Below, one piece after another: positions 15,216 through 24,442 of a stretch of DNA of 64,000 nt. Location of the stretch: NCBI RefSeq assembly GCF_016861605.1, contig NZ_BOLM01000005.1, positions 140,210-204,209 of the forward strand, in the 5' to 3' direction. Source of the DNA: Levilactobacillus wangkuiensis (GTDB lineage Bacteria > Bacillota > Bacilli > Lactobacillales > Lactobacillaceae). The position numbers and the translations under genes are program-made. The notes beneath the pieces were generated by a model. It made no database searches, was not told the DNA's origin, and saw nothing but the letters and a program-made list of their open reading frames with translations. Each line of letters starts with the position of its first letter. Position 1 is the first letter of the stretch.

Positions 15216-16922
15216 ATGTCTTTTGATGGTTCATTCACCCACGCCATGGTCCACGAGTTGAGTCAGACGCTCACGACCGGTCGCGTTAGTAAAATCAATC
15301 AGCCCTACGCCAACGAAATTGTCCTGACGATTCGGGCCAACAGCCACAACTATCCCATCCTTTTGTCGGCCAATCCGACCTACGCGCGGATTCAAGTGAC
15401 GCAGATTCCTTACGTCAATCCCCCCGTACCCACCAACTTTACCATGATCCTGCGGAAGTACCTGCAAGGCGCTATCCTAAAGGACGTCAGCCAAGTCGCT
15501 AACGACCGGGTCGTCCACCTGCACTTCACCTCCCGTAACGAATTGGGTGACCAACAGGAACTGCTCTTAATCATTGAAATCATGGCCCGTCACAGTAACG
15601 TCATCTTAGTCGACGGCGCCTCCATGAAAATTTTAGACGCCATCAAGCACGTCGGTTCCGACCAAAACCGTTACCGGCTCCTACTGCCGGGGGCGCAGTA
15701 CATCATGCCGCCAAAGCAGGACTTAGATGATCCGTTTGCCGGCGTCCGCGATGATCTAGACCAAACGATTCGGGATTACCCGAACCAGGAAGTCCTCGCC
15801 CAAACACTCCAGCACCAGTATCAGGGGCTGGGCAAAGATACGGCAGCGGCTCTGGCGGCGACGCTTCACGAAACGGGCGATCACGCCGAACAGTTCCAAC
15901 AGTTCTTTGCTGGCTTCGATAACCCGCAACCAACTCTGGAGATCTCACCGAAGAACAAGACCAGCTTCACGGCCTTTCCGTACCCCACGGCGGGCACGCA
16001 ACAGTCTTCGGCCACGCTTAGCGAACTACTCGACACCTACTACCAGGACAAGGCCGAACGTGACCGGGTCCAGCAACAAGGCAGTGTCCTGATTCGCGTC
16101 GTCCGCAACGAGTTGAAGAAGAACCGCACCAAGCTCAAGAAGCTCCAACGGACCTTAGCTGAGACCGAAAACGCCGACGAATACCGGATCAAGGGAGAAA
16201 TCCTCACGACCTACCTGAACCAGGTCACCCGTGGCGAGACCGCGGTCACCCTGCCGAACTTCTACGACGAGAACCGGGACCTAAAGATTCAACTATCAAA
16301 CCAGTTGTCCCCTAACCAAAACGCCCAGAAGTACTTCAAACGGTACCAAAAGGCCAAGAACGCGGTCATCTACGTCAATGAACAGTTGAAGATCACCCAG
16401 ACCGATGTGGACTACTTTACCAATATCATGGCCCAAATCGAACTGGCCGCACCCAAGGACCTGATCGACATCCGCCTGGAACTTCAACAAGGTGGCTATC
16501 TCAGAGACCACGATCACCAAAAGAAGAGCAAGAAGCAAAAACGGCAAAAGGTCAGCAAGCCAGACCGCTTCACGGCAAGCGACGGCACCAAGATCTCCGT
16601 CGGGAAGAATAACTTGCAAAACGACCAACTCAGCCTCCACACGGCCAAACGCACCGATATTTGGCTTCACGTGAAGGACATGCCGGGCTCTCACGTGATC
16701 ATTCACGCGGAACACCCGAGTGACGAGACCATTATGGAGGCCGCTAACCTAGCTGCCTACTTCTCTAAGGGCCGTGAGTCCAGCAACGTGCCAGTAGACT
16801 ACCTGCCCGTTAAACGGCTGCACAAGCCAAATGGGGCCAAACCAGGGTACGTTATCTTCACGGGTCAGCGGACGGTCTACGTCACGCCCCAAAGCGACCT
16901 CGTAGAAAAACTGGCTGACTAA
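15216..16922 (+). CDS. rqcH: Rqc2-homologue RqcH (NFACT family, FbpA-like)
   Basis: This 568-residue protein has an N-terminal NFACT-N domain (FDGSFTHAMVHELSQTLTTG; LEISPKNKT near the middle), a central coiled coil at about residues 280-400, and a C-terminal NFACT-R domain (TDIWLHVKDMPGSHVIIHAE, NVPVDYLPVKRLHKPNGAKP). Bacterial RqcH binds stalled 50S subunits and adds C-terminal alanine tails to nascent chains; older annotations call it fibronectin-binding protein FbpA. ATG 15216 follows AGAAAGGTG and a strong promoter. A structured intergenic element starts about 20 bases after the stop. Confidence 0.92.
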   Translation: MSFDGSFTHAMVHELSQTLTTGRVSKINQPYANEIVLTIRANSHNYPILLSANPTYARIQVTQIPYVNPPVPTNFTMILRKYLQGAILKDVSQVANDRVVHLHFTSRNELGDQQELLLIIEIMARHSNVILVDGASMKILDAIKHVGSDQNRYRLLLPGAQYIMPPKQDLDDPFAGVRDDLDQTIRDYPNQEVLAQTLQHQYQGLGKDTAAALAATLHETGDHAEQFQQFFAGFDNPQPTLEISPKNKTSFTAFPYPTAGTQQSSATLSELLDTYYQDKAERDRVQQQGSVLIRVVRNELKKNRTKLKKLQRTLAETENADEYRIKGEILTTYLNQVTRGETAVTLPNFYDENRDLKIQLSNQLSPNQNAQKYFKRYQKAKNAVIYVNEQLKITQTDVDYFTNIMAQIELAAPKDLIDIRLELQQGGYLRDHDHQKKSKKQKRQKVSKPDRFTASDGTKISVGKNNLQNDQLSLHTAKRTDIWLHVKDMPGSHVIIHAEHPSDETIMEAANLAAYFSKGRESSNVPVDYLPVKRLHKPNGAKPGYVIFTGQRTVYVTPQSDLVEKLAD

Positions 16923-16942
16923 GGGGTTACCCGGATGTTGCC

Positions 16943-17127
16943 AGCGCCTTACCGAGTGGTCAAAATACCTCGGAACGCTGTGGGCGGACACCCGAAGCCA
17001 AAGAGCGGTCTTCGGGCTCGCTTTGAACCGCCCAACCCGCGTTTCAAAGTCGCCAATGGTCTAAGTAGCTACCGCTACTAAGGCCATTCCCACGGCTGAA
17101 GGTATTTTGCCCACCCGGACGGCTGAC
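16943..17127 (-). repeat. Structured intergenic element, copy 1 (diverged type)
   Basis: A member of the repeated family, minus orientation. The outer stem (ACCGAGTGGTCAAAATACCT with AGGTATTTTGCCCACCCGG) occupies the place of the outer stem in the other copies but has different bases. Inside are CCCGAAG/CTTCGGG (16991-17016) around the conserved GCCAAAGAGCGGT loop, CTTTGAA/TTCAAAG, and AATGGTCTAAGTAGC/GCTACTAAGGCCATT (17055-17088). It lies right after rqcH. Confidence 0.7.
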
Positions 17128-17169
17128 ATCCAGATAACCTGTTAGCTTGCCTGCAGGTATTCTACTCAT

Positions 17170-17203
17170 GCTCCGTGTAACTAGCGCATCTCTTACACGG
17201 AGC
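17170..17203. repeat. Perfect 11-bp hairpin
   Basis: GCTCCGTGTAA and TTACACGGAGC are separated by 12 bases. No T tract follows, so the role is unclear. Confidence 0.5.
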
Positions 17204-17290
17204 CGCTCAATTGCCTGCACCAACTAATGCGTAACACGAGTCAAAGTATGATTCAGCAACTAATTGCTAATAACAACTAGTTCAAAACGC

Positions 17291-17330
17291 AAAAAGGCGT
17301 CACACCAAATCGTTGGTGTGACGCCTTTTT
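17291..17330. terminator. Perfect bidirectional terminator hairpin
   Basis: AAAAAGGCGTCACACCAA and TTGGTGTGACGCCTTTTT pair over 18 bp with a 4-base loop. It is placed between the convergent rqcH and carB-like genes. Confidence 0.9.
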
Positions 17331-17415
17331 GCTGTATACATTATTTGATCAATCTAAAATTCAGCAAATTCTAAGACCCCGTCGACCAAATCCATTCACC
17401 GAACCCAGTCGACCG

Positions 17416-17618
17416 GCGGGTTAAACCAGTGTCAGCCGCAGGGCTGGTGAAAATGGGCTCAGCCGTGGGATGACCTGAGGGTTTCCCTCAGGTCATGGTG
17501 ACTTTGAGACGCGCTCTTCGCGGCTCAAAGCAAGTCCCGAGACCGCCCTTTGGCTCGGGGCGTCCTCCCCACAGCGTCACGGCCCAGTTTTCACCAGCCC
17601 GGAGGCGATGACAACGAC
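17416..17618 (+). repeat. Structured intergenic element, copy 2 (type A)
   Basis: The outer stem is GCCGCAGGGCTGGTGAAAA (from 17435) with TTTTCACCAGCCCGGAGGC (to 17606). Internal hairpins are TGACCTGAGGG/CCCTCAGGTCA (17471-17495), CTTTGAG/CTCAAAG (17502-17530) and CCCGAG/CTCGGG (17536-17559). The 3' edge lies about 20 bases from the carB-like stop codon. Confidence 0.8.
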
Positions 17619-17636
17619 AGTGTAACCAGCCAATGG

Positions 17637-20210
17637 TCAGATGGTGCGGTTGATGATTTGGTCGAGCTCGGAGGTGTCGCTGAGGTTCGTCAGCGTCAGC
17701 GCCTCGCTAGACCCAAACGCAATCGTCGCCCCAACTTCTTGATCCGTGGTCCCCGGCCGGTTTAACACGTGTAACTGCCGGAACGGGAAGGCCGCGTTCA
17801 TCAAGGCGACCCGGGTGCTGTTCAGATCAATGCTGATTTTGGCCAGCTCCCCTTCGTCCAGCGTGCCAATGTGTTGCCGCGTCAGCATGCGGACCCAGTT
17901 GACCCCGGTAACCTTACTCAGAAAGGCCATCTCGGTCAACCGCGTCGGCCGCACGCCAACGACGACTAGCTGTTGTGAGTCATCGCTCTTGGGGGCAAAG
18001 AGAACTTGGATCATCCCCGTGACCTGCCGTTCACTCACGGCCTCCTTGGCCTGTTCGACCAGGTTGACGCGCTTGGCCTTGGGCAGTTCCGCCGGCATCC
18101 GGAAGGCCGTGACCTGAGCCAACGACTTGTTAATGCCGGGGGCAATCATGTCCATGACGCCGACCGCAATCTTCTGTTGCTTATGCACAAACAGGCTGAC
18201 GCCAATCGTCGCCATTTCCGGAGCGGGTTCGCCCGTTTCTTGGTCGGGTGGTAGGACGTGCAGGTTTATTGGCAATTTGCCCAACTCGCGGGTCAGGTAG
18301 TGCCGGTTCCCCGGGACGATGACGATGTCGGGGTGCTCGACCTGAATCACGTTGAGCACATCCCCCAGTTGAATCGGGTCGACGTACTGTTTCTCGGTAA
18401 ATTCCGGTGCCACGCCCACGGCATTCGGGTTGGTATTCATCAAAATAGTATGGTACCCGGCGCGCTTCAGTTGTTTGAGCATTTCCGTCGTGAAGTATTC
18501 CGCCGCGGAGTTGGGGCCTAACTGATTCCCGCCCCGACCCAAGACCAGCGCGGTCCGGTCGCCCAGGGGCTGACTCTCATTTTCGTACTCGAAGGTACTG
18601 TAGTAGCCACTGAGATTCTCGGGAAATTCCCCGGCGGTCGGTTCGATCATCTTGTAGGTCGGCGTGATCTTGGCCTGTGCTGAGAGATGGCGAATCGTGG
18701 CCGTATCCGTTTGCCAGATACGGGCGATCATCCCGTCCCCGAACCCGTAGTACCGGGCCCGTTTTAGGATGGCAACGTCTAAGGGGTTGTCTTGAATTTC
18801 TTTTTCAATCGTTAACAAATGGCGGAGTTTCACGAAATAGTAGTTATCAATTTTCGTTAATTCGCTCAACTCTTCTGGCGCGTATCCCCGCCGCAAGGCT
18901 TCAATTAACACCAGAATTCGGTTCGCCAACGGATGGATCAGTTGCCGAATCATTTCCCCGTCGGTCAGATTGCTGACGGAGGGCAAGACATCTCGTGGCG
19001 AGAACTGCGAGCTCCGCACGGCCTTTAACATGGCCTCTTCGACCGAACGACCCACGCCGACGGTCGAGCCCACGGCCTTCATGACGGTATTCAGATGCTG
19101 GTCGGCATCGGGGACCTCTTGAAAGGGCCAAATGGGAATCCGTACGCTCACGTGGTCGATGGTTGGCTCCATGATGGCGGTCTGTTTGACGTACTGGCTC
19201 GGCAGCTTGACGTCGACCAGCTTCTGGCCCAGCAGCAAGGCACCATTGACCAGGGCAATCGGATAGCCGGTCGTCCGAGCCGCCAATGCCACGCCCCGCG
19301 AGAAGTATGGCGCAATCTTGGTCACGTAGAAGTGTTGGTTCGCCGGGTTCAGGGCAAAGTGCAGGTGTAAGACCCCGACGATGCCCAGCTCGGTCGCAAT
19401 CCGAAACGTGGCGTCCCGCAAGTCTTGATACTCACGGTCGTTGAGCGTTTGGGGTGGCGTTACCAGAATGGAGTCGCCGGAGTGAATCCCAATCGTATCG
19501 ACGTTTTCCAAGCCGGCAATCAGGACCTCGGTGTCGGCGACGTCTCTGACGGCCACCATTTCGATTTCCTTGTACCCGATCACGCTGCGTTCCAGGGTGC
19601 ACTGGTCAAAACGGGACTGTTGGAAGCCCTGCGTCAACGCGTTAAACATGTCATCCACGTTGTCACAGACGGTCCGGTTGGTGTCCAGTCTGGGCGCTAC
19701 CGGCTTCACAATCAGGGGGAACCCAATCTTTTCGACCAGGCCCCGCGCCTCGTCGAGGGTACCCACGACTTGGGCCTCAATCACGGGCTCATGAATTTCC
19801 TTGAGCGTGGCGTTCAAGTCGGCCGGATTGTTGATCTGCTGCAAGGTCGTGGTGGGCATCCCCAGCAGGCGCACGTCAAAGTTGGCCAGGTCGCCATTTT
19901 CAACCAGTTCCTGGGCAATTCGAATGCCTAGCAGGCCACCCAGTGTCGGCAAAATCGCATCGGGCCGGTCTTTTTCAATAATGTGACGGACATTAGCGGT
20001 TGTGACCGCCTGCACGTACATGTTGGTCGGCTGAATCTCTTCCAACGCGACGGAGAACGGGTTGTTGTCAATGATCAGGGTCCGCACCCCGTGCTTCTTA
20101 AAGCTGGTAATGATCTGGACCGTGGCACTATCGAGTTCCGTTTCGTGACCGATCTCGGTTGGCCCGCCGCCGATGATCAAAACTTTTTGAATGTTATCCA
20201 AGTTTGGCAA
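17637..20210 (-). CDS. CarB-like protein, shortened and catalytically degenerate (PyrAb descent)
   Basis: This 857-residue homologue of the carbamoyl-phosphate synthase large subunit (normally about 1,060) starts at TTG 20210 behind GGGAGGG, two bases after the CarA-like stop. The first pre-ATP-grasp and ATP-grasp domains are recognisable (HSGDSILVTPPQTLNDREYQ, RTTGYPIALVNGALL). The glycine loop is replaced by VAPRLDTNRTV. The metal motif EVNPR reads KIAPY, and the Gln of VQFA is His (LHFA). In the second half the ATP-grasp core is largely deleted and the EVNPR position reads GVRPT; the C-terminal allosteric domain is missing. There are no stops or frameshifts, so the frame seems retained. 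Synthesis of carbamoyl phosphate is not expected; a regulatory or structural role is inferred. The lspA-rluD-pyrR context shows descent from the pyrimidine-specific enzyme. Confidence 0.85.
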   Translation of the reverse strand: MPNLDNIQKVLIIGGGPTEIGHETELDSATVQIITSFKKHGVRTLIIDNNPFSVALEEIQPTNMYVQAVTTANVRHIIEKDRPDAILPTLGGLLGIRIAQELVENGDLANFDVRLLGMPTTTLQQINNPADLNATLKEIHEPVIEAQVVGTLDEARGLVEKIGFPLIVKPVAPRLDTNRTVCDNVDDMFNALTQGFQQSRFDQCTLERSVIGYKEIEMVAVRDVADTEVLIAGLENVDTIGIHSGDSILVTPPQTLNDREYQDLRDATFRIATELGIVGVLHLHFALNPANQHFYVTKIAPYFSRGVALAARTTGYPIALVNGALLLGQKLVDVKLPSQYVKQTAIMEPTIDHVSVRIPIWPFQEVPDADQHLNTVMKAVGSTVGVGRSVEEAMLKAVRSSQFSPRDVLPSVSNLTDGEMIRQLIHPLANRILVLIEALRRGYAPEELSELTKIDNYYFVKLRHLLTIEKEIQDNPLDVAILKRARYYGFGDGMIARIWQTDTATIRHLSAQAKITPTYKMIEPTAGEFPENLSGYYSTFEYENESQPLGDRTALVLGRGGNQLGPNSAAEYFTTEMLKQLKRAGYHTILMNTNPNAVGVAPEFTEKQYVDPIQLGDVLNVIQVEHPDIVIVPGNRHYLTRELGKLPINLHVLPPDQETGEPAPEMATIGVSLFVHKQQKIAVGVMDMIAPGINKSLAQVTAFRMPAELPKAKRVNLVEQAKEAVSERQVTGMIQVLFAPKSDDSQQLVVVGVRPTRLTEMAFLSKVTGVNWVRMLTRQHIGTLDEGELAKISIDLNSTRVALMNAAFPFRQLHVLNRPGTTDQEVGATIAFGSSEALTLTNLSDTSELDQIINRTI

Positions 20211-20212
20211 GC

Positions 20213-21292
20213 TTATCCCTCCCGGCGTGCTGTCATGGCTTCCATAAATTCATCAAATAAATCGCGACTCTCGTGAGGACCCGGGGCGCCGTCCGCAAAG
20301 AATTGCACCGAAAAAGCCGGAAAGTCCCGGTGGCGTAACCCTTGGACGGTCCCGTTGATCAGGTCCACGTAGGTGGTGATCAGGCGGTCGCGGTCGATTG
20401 ACTTGGCAACCACCGCGTACCCCTGACCCTGTGTCGCATAAATAATATCGTTGGTAATGATTCGGCGAATAGGATGACTGCTGCCGTGATATTCAACCGG
20501 TAGCATGGTCAGCTCCGCCCCGTTGGCCAGGGCAAAGAGCTCGTGACCCAGGCCAATCGCAAAGAGTGGAATCTCCGCTTGGACCTCGCGAATCATGTCG
20601 AGGACTCCTTCGCCGAGGTCGAGTGGTGAGCCGGGCCCGGTGGAGAGTAAGACCCCGTCCGGATCCAGGTTCAAGACGTCCTGGGCGCTGGCCGTCCACG
20701 GCAAGACCGTGACGTTACAGCGGCGCTCGGATAACTGCCGCAAAATCCCATGCTTCAGACCGAAGTCAATGACGACCACGTTTTTCCCCGTATCCGGGTT
20801 CGGATAGGGCTTAGGCGTGGCCACCTGGTCGACTTGCCGGTTCGTCAGCACCGTGGCGTTCAGCTGATCAAAGGCATGGGCATCGGCCACATCCACGATA
20901 CTGCCCTTCATCGGCCCGTCTTCTTGGCGGAGCTTCCGGATCAGGTGGCGCGTATCAATGCCACTGATGCCGGGAATGTTGTGCTGCTGGAGAAATTCGT
21001 CAAGGGACAGCCGGGATAAACGGTTGGTCGAGATGTTCGTGACGTCTCGAACCACCATCCCCTTGGCCGTGGGCAAAATCGACTCGTAGCTATCGTGGTT
21101 GATGCCAACGTTACCAATGGCTGGCTGGGCAAAGATAATAATTTGGTTGTGGTAGATTTGATCGGTAATCGTTTCCTGATAGCCTAATAGATTTAAATTG
21201 GAGATAACCTCTCCGCTCGTCGTGGCACCGGCACCGAAGCCTTCACCGGCGTAGGCCGAGCCGTCTTCTAAAATCAAATAGCGTTTTGCCAT
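20213..21292 (-). CDS. CarA-like protein lacking the glutaminase triad (PyrAa descent)
   Basis: This 359-residue protein has normal length and fold marks for the CPS small subunit (RYLILEDGSAYAGEGFGAGA, IPGISGIDTRHLIRKLRQ, and PAFSVQF before APGPHE). In the class I amidotransferase domain the nucleophile elbow GICLGHQ reads AIGLGHE, so the catalytic Cys is Gly. The motif QGHPEA reads QFFADG, so His is Phe and Glu is Asp. NHG of the oxyanion region reads GQG. Glutamine hydrolysis is therefore not expected. ATG 21292 follows AAGGGGG, 22 bases after pyrR. The large-subunit partner is degenerate too, so this is not an ammonia-dependent CPS variant of the CPS1 kind. Confidence 0.87.
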   Translation of the reverse strand: MAKRYLILEDGSAYAGEGFGAGATTSGEVISNLNLLGYQETITDQIYHNQIIIFAQPAIGNVGINHDSYESILPTAKGMVVRDVTNISTNRLSRLSLDEFLQQHNIPGISGIDTRHLIRKLRQEDGPMKGSIVDVADAHAFDQLNATVLTNRQVDQVATPKPYPNPDTGKNVVVIDFGLKHGILRQLSERRCNVTVLPWTASAQDVLNLDPDGVLLSTGPGSPLDLGEGVLDMIREVQAEIPLFAIGLGHELFALANGAELTMLPVEYHGSSHPIRRIITNDIIYATQGQGYAVVAKSIDRDRLITTYVDLINGTVQGLRHRDFPAFSVQFFADGAPGPHESRDLFDEFMEAMTARREG

Positions 21293-21314
21293 GTAAAATC
21301 GACCCCCTTGCCCC

Positions 21315-21878
<564 letters not shown>

Positions 21879-21898
21879 TTAGCGTAAGTGCAGGAAAC

Positions 21899-21937
21899 GG
21901 GCGCATTTCTTCGGCAAAATGGTGAAGAAACCCGCCC
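21899..21937 (-). promoter_or_regulatory. Hairpin in the pyrR leader
   Basis: On the minus strand GGGCGGGTTTCTTC pairs with GAAGAAATGCGCCC (12 of 14) around an 11-base loop. No T tract follows, so it is not an ordinary attenuator. An outer AAACGGG/CCCGTTT pair would compete for the same CCC. Confidence 0.4.
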
Positions 21938-21985
21938 GCCTGATTCGGCAAACCCGTTTATCTGATTAGTGCTAGCTTAAGAAAA

Positions 21986-22909
21986 CTAAATTGCTTTGTC
22001 AACCGGTAACCCCGCCTGCTGGCGCAAGTGGCGCACGGCCTTGGCGAAGTTTTCGGGAACCGGCGCGGTGAAGTCTAACTGTTCACCGGTCGTGGGTTGC
22101 TTAAAGCCCAATTCACGGGCGTGTAGGAACTGGCCCGCCCCCTTTAGCGTGTGCTTGGGGCCGTACAACGGGTCACCCGCAACGGGATGGTTGATGTAGG
22201 CCATGTGGACGCGGATCTGATGGGTCCGGCCAGTTTCCAAGCGACAAGCGACCAGGGAATAATTCCCATAACGCTCCAGCACCCGGAAATGGGTCACGGC
22301 TGGCCGCCCGTCAGCGACGATGGCCTGCTTCTTGCGGTCCTTCGGTGACCGGCCCAGGGGCGCGTTGATGGTCCCGTTCTCTTCCTTGAAGTTGCCGTGC
22401 ACGATGGCCACGTACTCTCGCAGATTGGTCTTGGCCTGTAACTGGGCCGACAAACTCTGATGGGCGTGATCATTCTTGGCCACCATCAACAGGCCCGAGG
22501 TGTCCTTGTCGATGCGGTGGACGATGCCGGGCCGCAGGGTGCCGTTAATGCTCGACAACGGGCTGTGGTACAGCAGCGCGTTAACCAGCGTATGGTCCGG
22601 GTGCCCGGGGGCGGGATGGACGACCATCCCCTGGGGCTTGTTGACCACGATAACATCGTCATCTTCGTAAACAATGTCGAGGGGAATATTTTCGGGGGTC
22701 AAATCCAAAGGAACGGGGTCTGGCAGTGCAATGTGCACCGTCGCGCCGACCTTGGGCTTGGCCTTAGGCTTGACTGGCTGGCCGTCGACCGTGATTTGGC
22801 CGGCCTCGATGGCATTTTTCGCCTGTGAGCGGGAAATCGTGTCCACGTTATCCGCCACCAATTTATCCAGCCGGTCTGAAGTCGTTACTTGAAAATCTGT
22901 TTCTTGCAT
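21986..22909 (-). CDS. rluD: RluD-family 23S rRNA pseudouridine synthase
   Basis: This 307-residue protein has an S4-like RNA-binding domain at residues 10-75 (SRSQAKNAIEAGQITVDGQP) and a catalytic domain with HRIDKDTSGLLMVAKND, where the Asp attacks uracil, and RTHQIRVHMAYINHPVAGDP. It modifies uridines in 23S rRNA. The start ATG 22909 overlaps the lspA stop by one base (TGATG) behind GGGAGGC, so translation is coupled. Same position as ylyB in Bacillus, between lspA and pyrR. Confidence 0.9.
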   Translation of the reverse strand: MQETDFQVTTSDRLDKLVADNVDTISRSQAKNAIEAGQITVDGQPVKPKAKPKVGATVHIALPDPVPLDLTPENIPLDIVYEDDDVIVVNKPQGMVVHPAPGHPDHTLVNALLYHSPLSSINGTLRPGIVHRIDKDTSGLLMVAKNDHAHQSLSAQLQAKTNLREYVAIVHGNFKEENGTINAPLGRSPKDRKKQAIVADGRPAVTHFRVLERYGNYSLVACRLETGRTHQIRVHMAYINHPVAGDPLYGPKHTLKGAGQFLHARELGFKQPTTGEQLDFTAPVPENFAKAVRHLRQQAGLPVDKAI

Positions 22910-23373
22910 CACTGTGCCTCCCGTCGATCGGCTAAGAACACGCCAATCGCGATTAAGATGACGCCGACCGTTAAACAGCTGTCGGCGAAGTTAAAGATTG
23001 GAAAATTAATAAAATCGAGTTGGAACATGTCGACCACGTAGCCTTGCAGCAGGCGATCAATAAAGTTACCAATCGTGCCCGCCATCATCAGAGTCAGGCC
23101 GAGTTCCTCTACCCAGTGTTCTTTCTGATTGCGGTACTGCCAGAAAAAGTAGCCCATGATGCCTAACGCCACAATGGCGATGACCGTAAAGAACCACATT
23201 TGGCCCTGTAAAATACTCCAGGCGGCCCCGTCGTTACGCAGGTGCGTGAGCGACAGGAAGCCGGGGATGAGTGGGTGCTCGCCACCAAGGGCGATGTTGA
23301 CCACTACCGCGTGCTTGATCCACTGGTCAATGACCACCAGTAGCACGATTAAGATTGTATCTGCAATCAGCAT
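22909..23373 (-). CDS. lspA: Lipoprotein signal peptidase II
   Basis: This 154-residue membrane aspartyl protease removes signal peptides from prolipoproteins. The two catalytic Asp motifs are present: GTIGNFIDRLLQGYVVDMF and FPIFNFADSCLTVGV. NDGAAWSIL near residue 50 is also family-typical. The start at 23373 (MLIADTILIVLL) is chosen for its fit to the first membrane helix; the frame is open further upstream without membrane logic. First gene of the lspA-rluD-pyrR run. Confidence 0.92.
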   Translation of the reverse strand: MLIADTILIVLLVVIDQWIKHAVVVNIALGGEHPLIPGFLSLTHLRNDGAAWSILQGQMWFFTVIAIVALGIMGYFFWQYRNQKEHWVEELGLTLMMAGTIGNFIDRLLQGYVVDMFQLDFINFPIFNFADSCLTVGVILIAIGVFLADRREAQ

Positions 23374-23485
23374 AAAATCCGGAACACCTTTCCTATAAGT
23401 CGTTACCGAAAAGTATACCAGAAAATGGCCCCCCGCGCCCTTCTCCACACTAGAAAATTCCCACTTTGTCTGAATCCTTCCGCCG

Positions 23486-23790
23486 CCGACCAGCGGGGCG
23501 ACTACCTGTGGGGACCAGGTGAAGCCAAAGAGCGGTCTTCACCTTCGCCTCAAAGCCCCGAAACCCGCGGATCTTTCAGGTCGTCCCGGGCTGTAAGACC
23601 GGAAGTCCACCGGTCAAACACCCCCGACACAGGTAGTCACCCCACTGGTCTCTGGCTCCAGGATTCAAGCAAAGTTGCCTGTTTCCCTACCTCAGACTTT
23701 GATGACTTCACCAACGTTCAGGTTCCCGCCCACTCAAATTCCCCAGCTGGGCCAGTTTGACCACCCGCACGGCTGACGTTGGCGCGCTGG
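23486..23790 (-). repeat. Structured intergenic element, copy 3 (mixed type)
   Basis: AGGTGAAG/CTTCACCT (23517-23544) encloses the conserved GCCAAAGAGCGGT loop, with CCTCAAAG/CTTTCAGG next to it. The far part ends in a CCACCCGCACGGCTGAC block like that of copy 1. It lies upstream of lspA in a 480-bp gene-free gap. Confidence 0.6.
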
Positions 23791-23854
23791 TTTCAAGGAG
23801 CACTGTCATTTTCTGATTACGTTTAGTTTATTTACCTAAAGGTTGAAAGTTAAA

Positions 23855-23896
23855 TTGTACAGTAAAGGCCCGGCATGCCGGGCCTTTACTGTACAA
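23855..23896. repeat. Perfect 42-bp palindrome
   Basis: From TTGTACAGTAAAGGCCCGGC to its exact reverse complement around the centre GCATGC, with no loop or mismatch. It lies 67 bp before a truncated IS4-type transposase. A T-rich flank is absent on the 3' side (AAAAATAG follows), so it is terminator-like only for the minus strand. Confidence 0.85.
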
Positions 23897-23962
23897 AAAT
23901 AGACATGGATTACTCCATGCTTGTATATTTGAGTCGTCTAAAAAAGTATACAAGGAGAATCT

Positions 23963-24322
23963 ATGCCCATGTCTAATATGCATCATTCAGCCTCTGATTT
24001 TCACCCGCAAGAGATCATTCAAATGTATGCTCGTCGCTGGCAGATTGAAGGCTATTTCAAAGTTGCCAAACAATATCTTCAATTCGATAAAGCCCAGATT
24101 CAAAGCTACGACGGACTTTGCGGCCACATGGCACTGGTCCTAATAGGTTATGATATTTTGGCCTTAGCGCAACGAGAGAACCAGGATGATCGACCCTTAC
24201 CAGAAATTGCATTCACTAATGCTTTGGATCGGTTGTTGAAAGCCCTAACTGGTATAGCTAAAAAGCTTGATATGAGTGAATCGATATTGAACACAATTCT
24301 CGGTCAATTGCCCCTGAATTAA
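23963..24322 (+). pseudogene. IS4-family transposase, C-terminal remnant
   Basis: The 119-residue frame begins behind AAGGAGAATCT and contains the IS4 hallmark Y-(2)-R-(3)-E-(6)-K in MYARRWQIEGYFKVAK, followed by KAQIQSYDGLCGHMALVLIG. The first two catalytic Asp residues and the whole N-terminal part of a roughly 400-residue transposase are missing. The frame stops at the junction with the TnpB element, so the C terminus may be cut too. No activity is expected. Confidence 0.85.
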
Positions 24323-24442
24323 TTCAGAGGCTTGTCGCTCACGTGTCTGGCGACACAGTAGTCCAACATGCCGGTTAGGCACTCCTACTCGTAGTGGCAA
24401 CATCATCGGGTAATTGACAGCTACCCGTTTAACTATCAGGAT
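24323..24442 (-). ncRNA. Right end of the TnpB element and probable omega-RNA scaffold
   Basis: This 120-base segment lies downstream of the tnpB stop on the minus strand. It holds the hairpins ACGGGTAGCTGTCAATTACCCG, shown here as ACGGGTA/TACCCG arms, and GTCGCC.../GGCGAC-like pairs near its end. In IS605 elements the guide RNA of TnpB ends at this edge, so bases next to 24322, inside the IS4 remnant, would be the guide. Inferred from position, not proven by sequence. Confidence 0.5.

Noticed and set aside
16943..17618. CRISPR array
   Set aside because: The repeated units are long, folded, in both orientations and scattered over 40 kb, without regular spacers or cas genes.
19425..19931. 168-codon plus-strand frame opposite the carB-like gene
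   Set aside because: Antisense shadow of a GC-rich coding region. It has no ribosome site, and the translation lacks family features.
20213..21292. Ammonia-dependent CPS explanation for the missing glutaminase Cys
   Set aside because: Ammonia-dependent enzymes keep active ATP-grasp domains; here the large-subunit metal and ATP residues are gone as well.
21899..21985. PyrR-dependent attenuator before pyrR
   Set aside because: No sequence close to the PyrR-binding loop and no terminator T tract were seen; only plain inverted repeats are listed.
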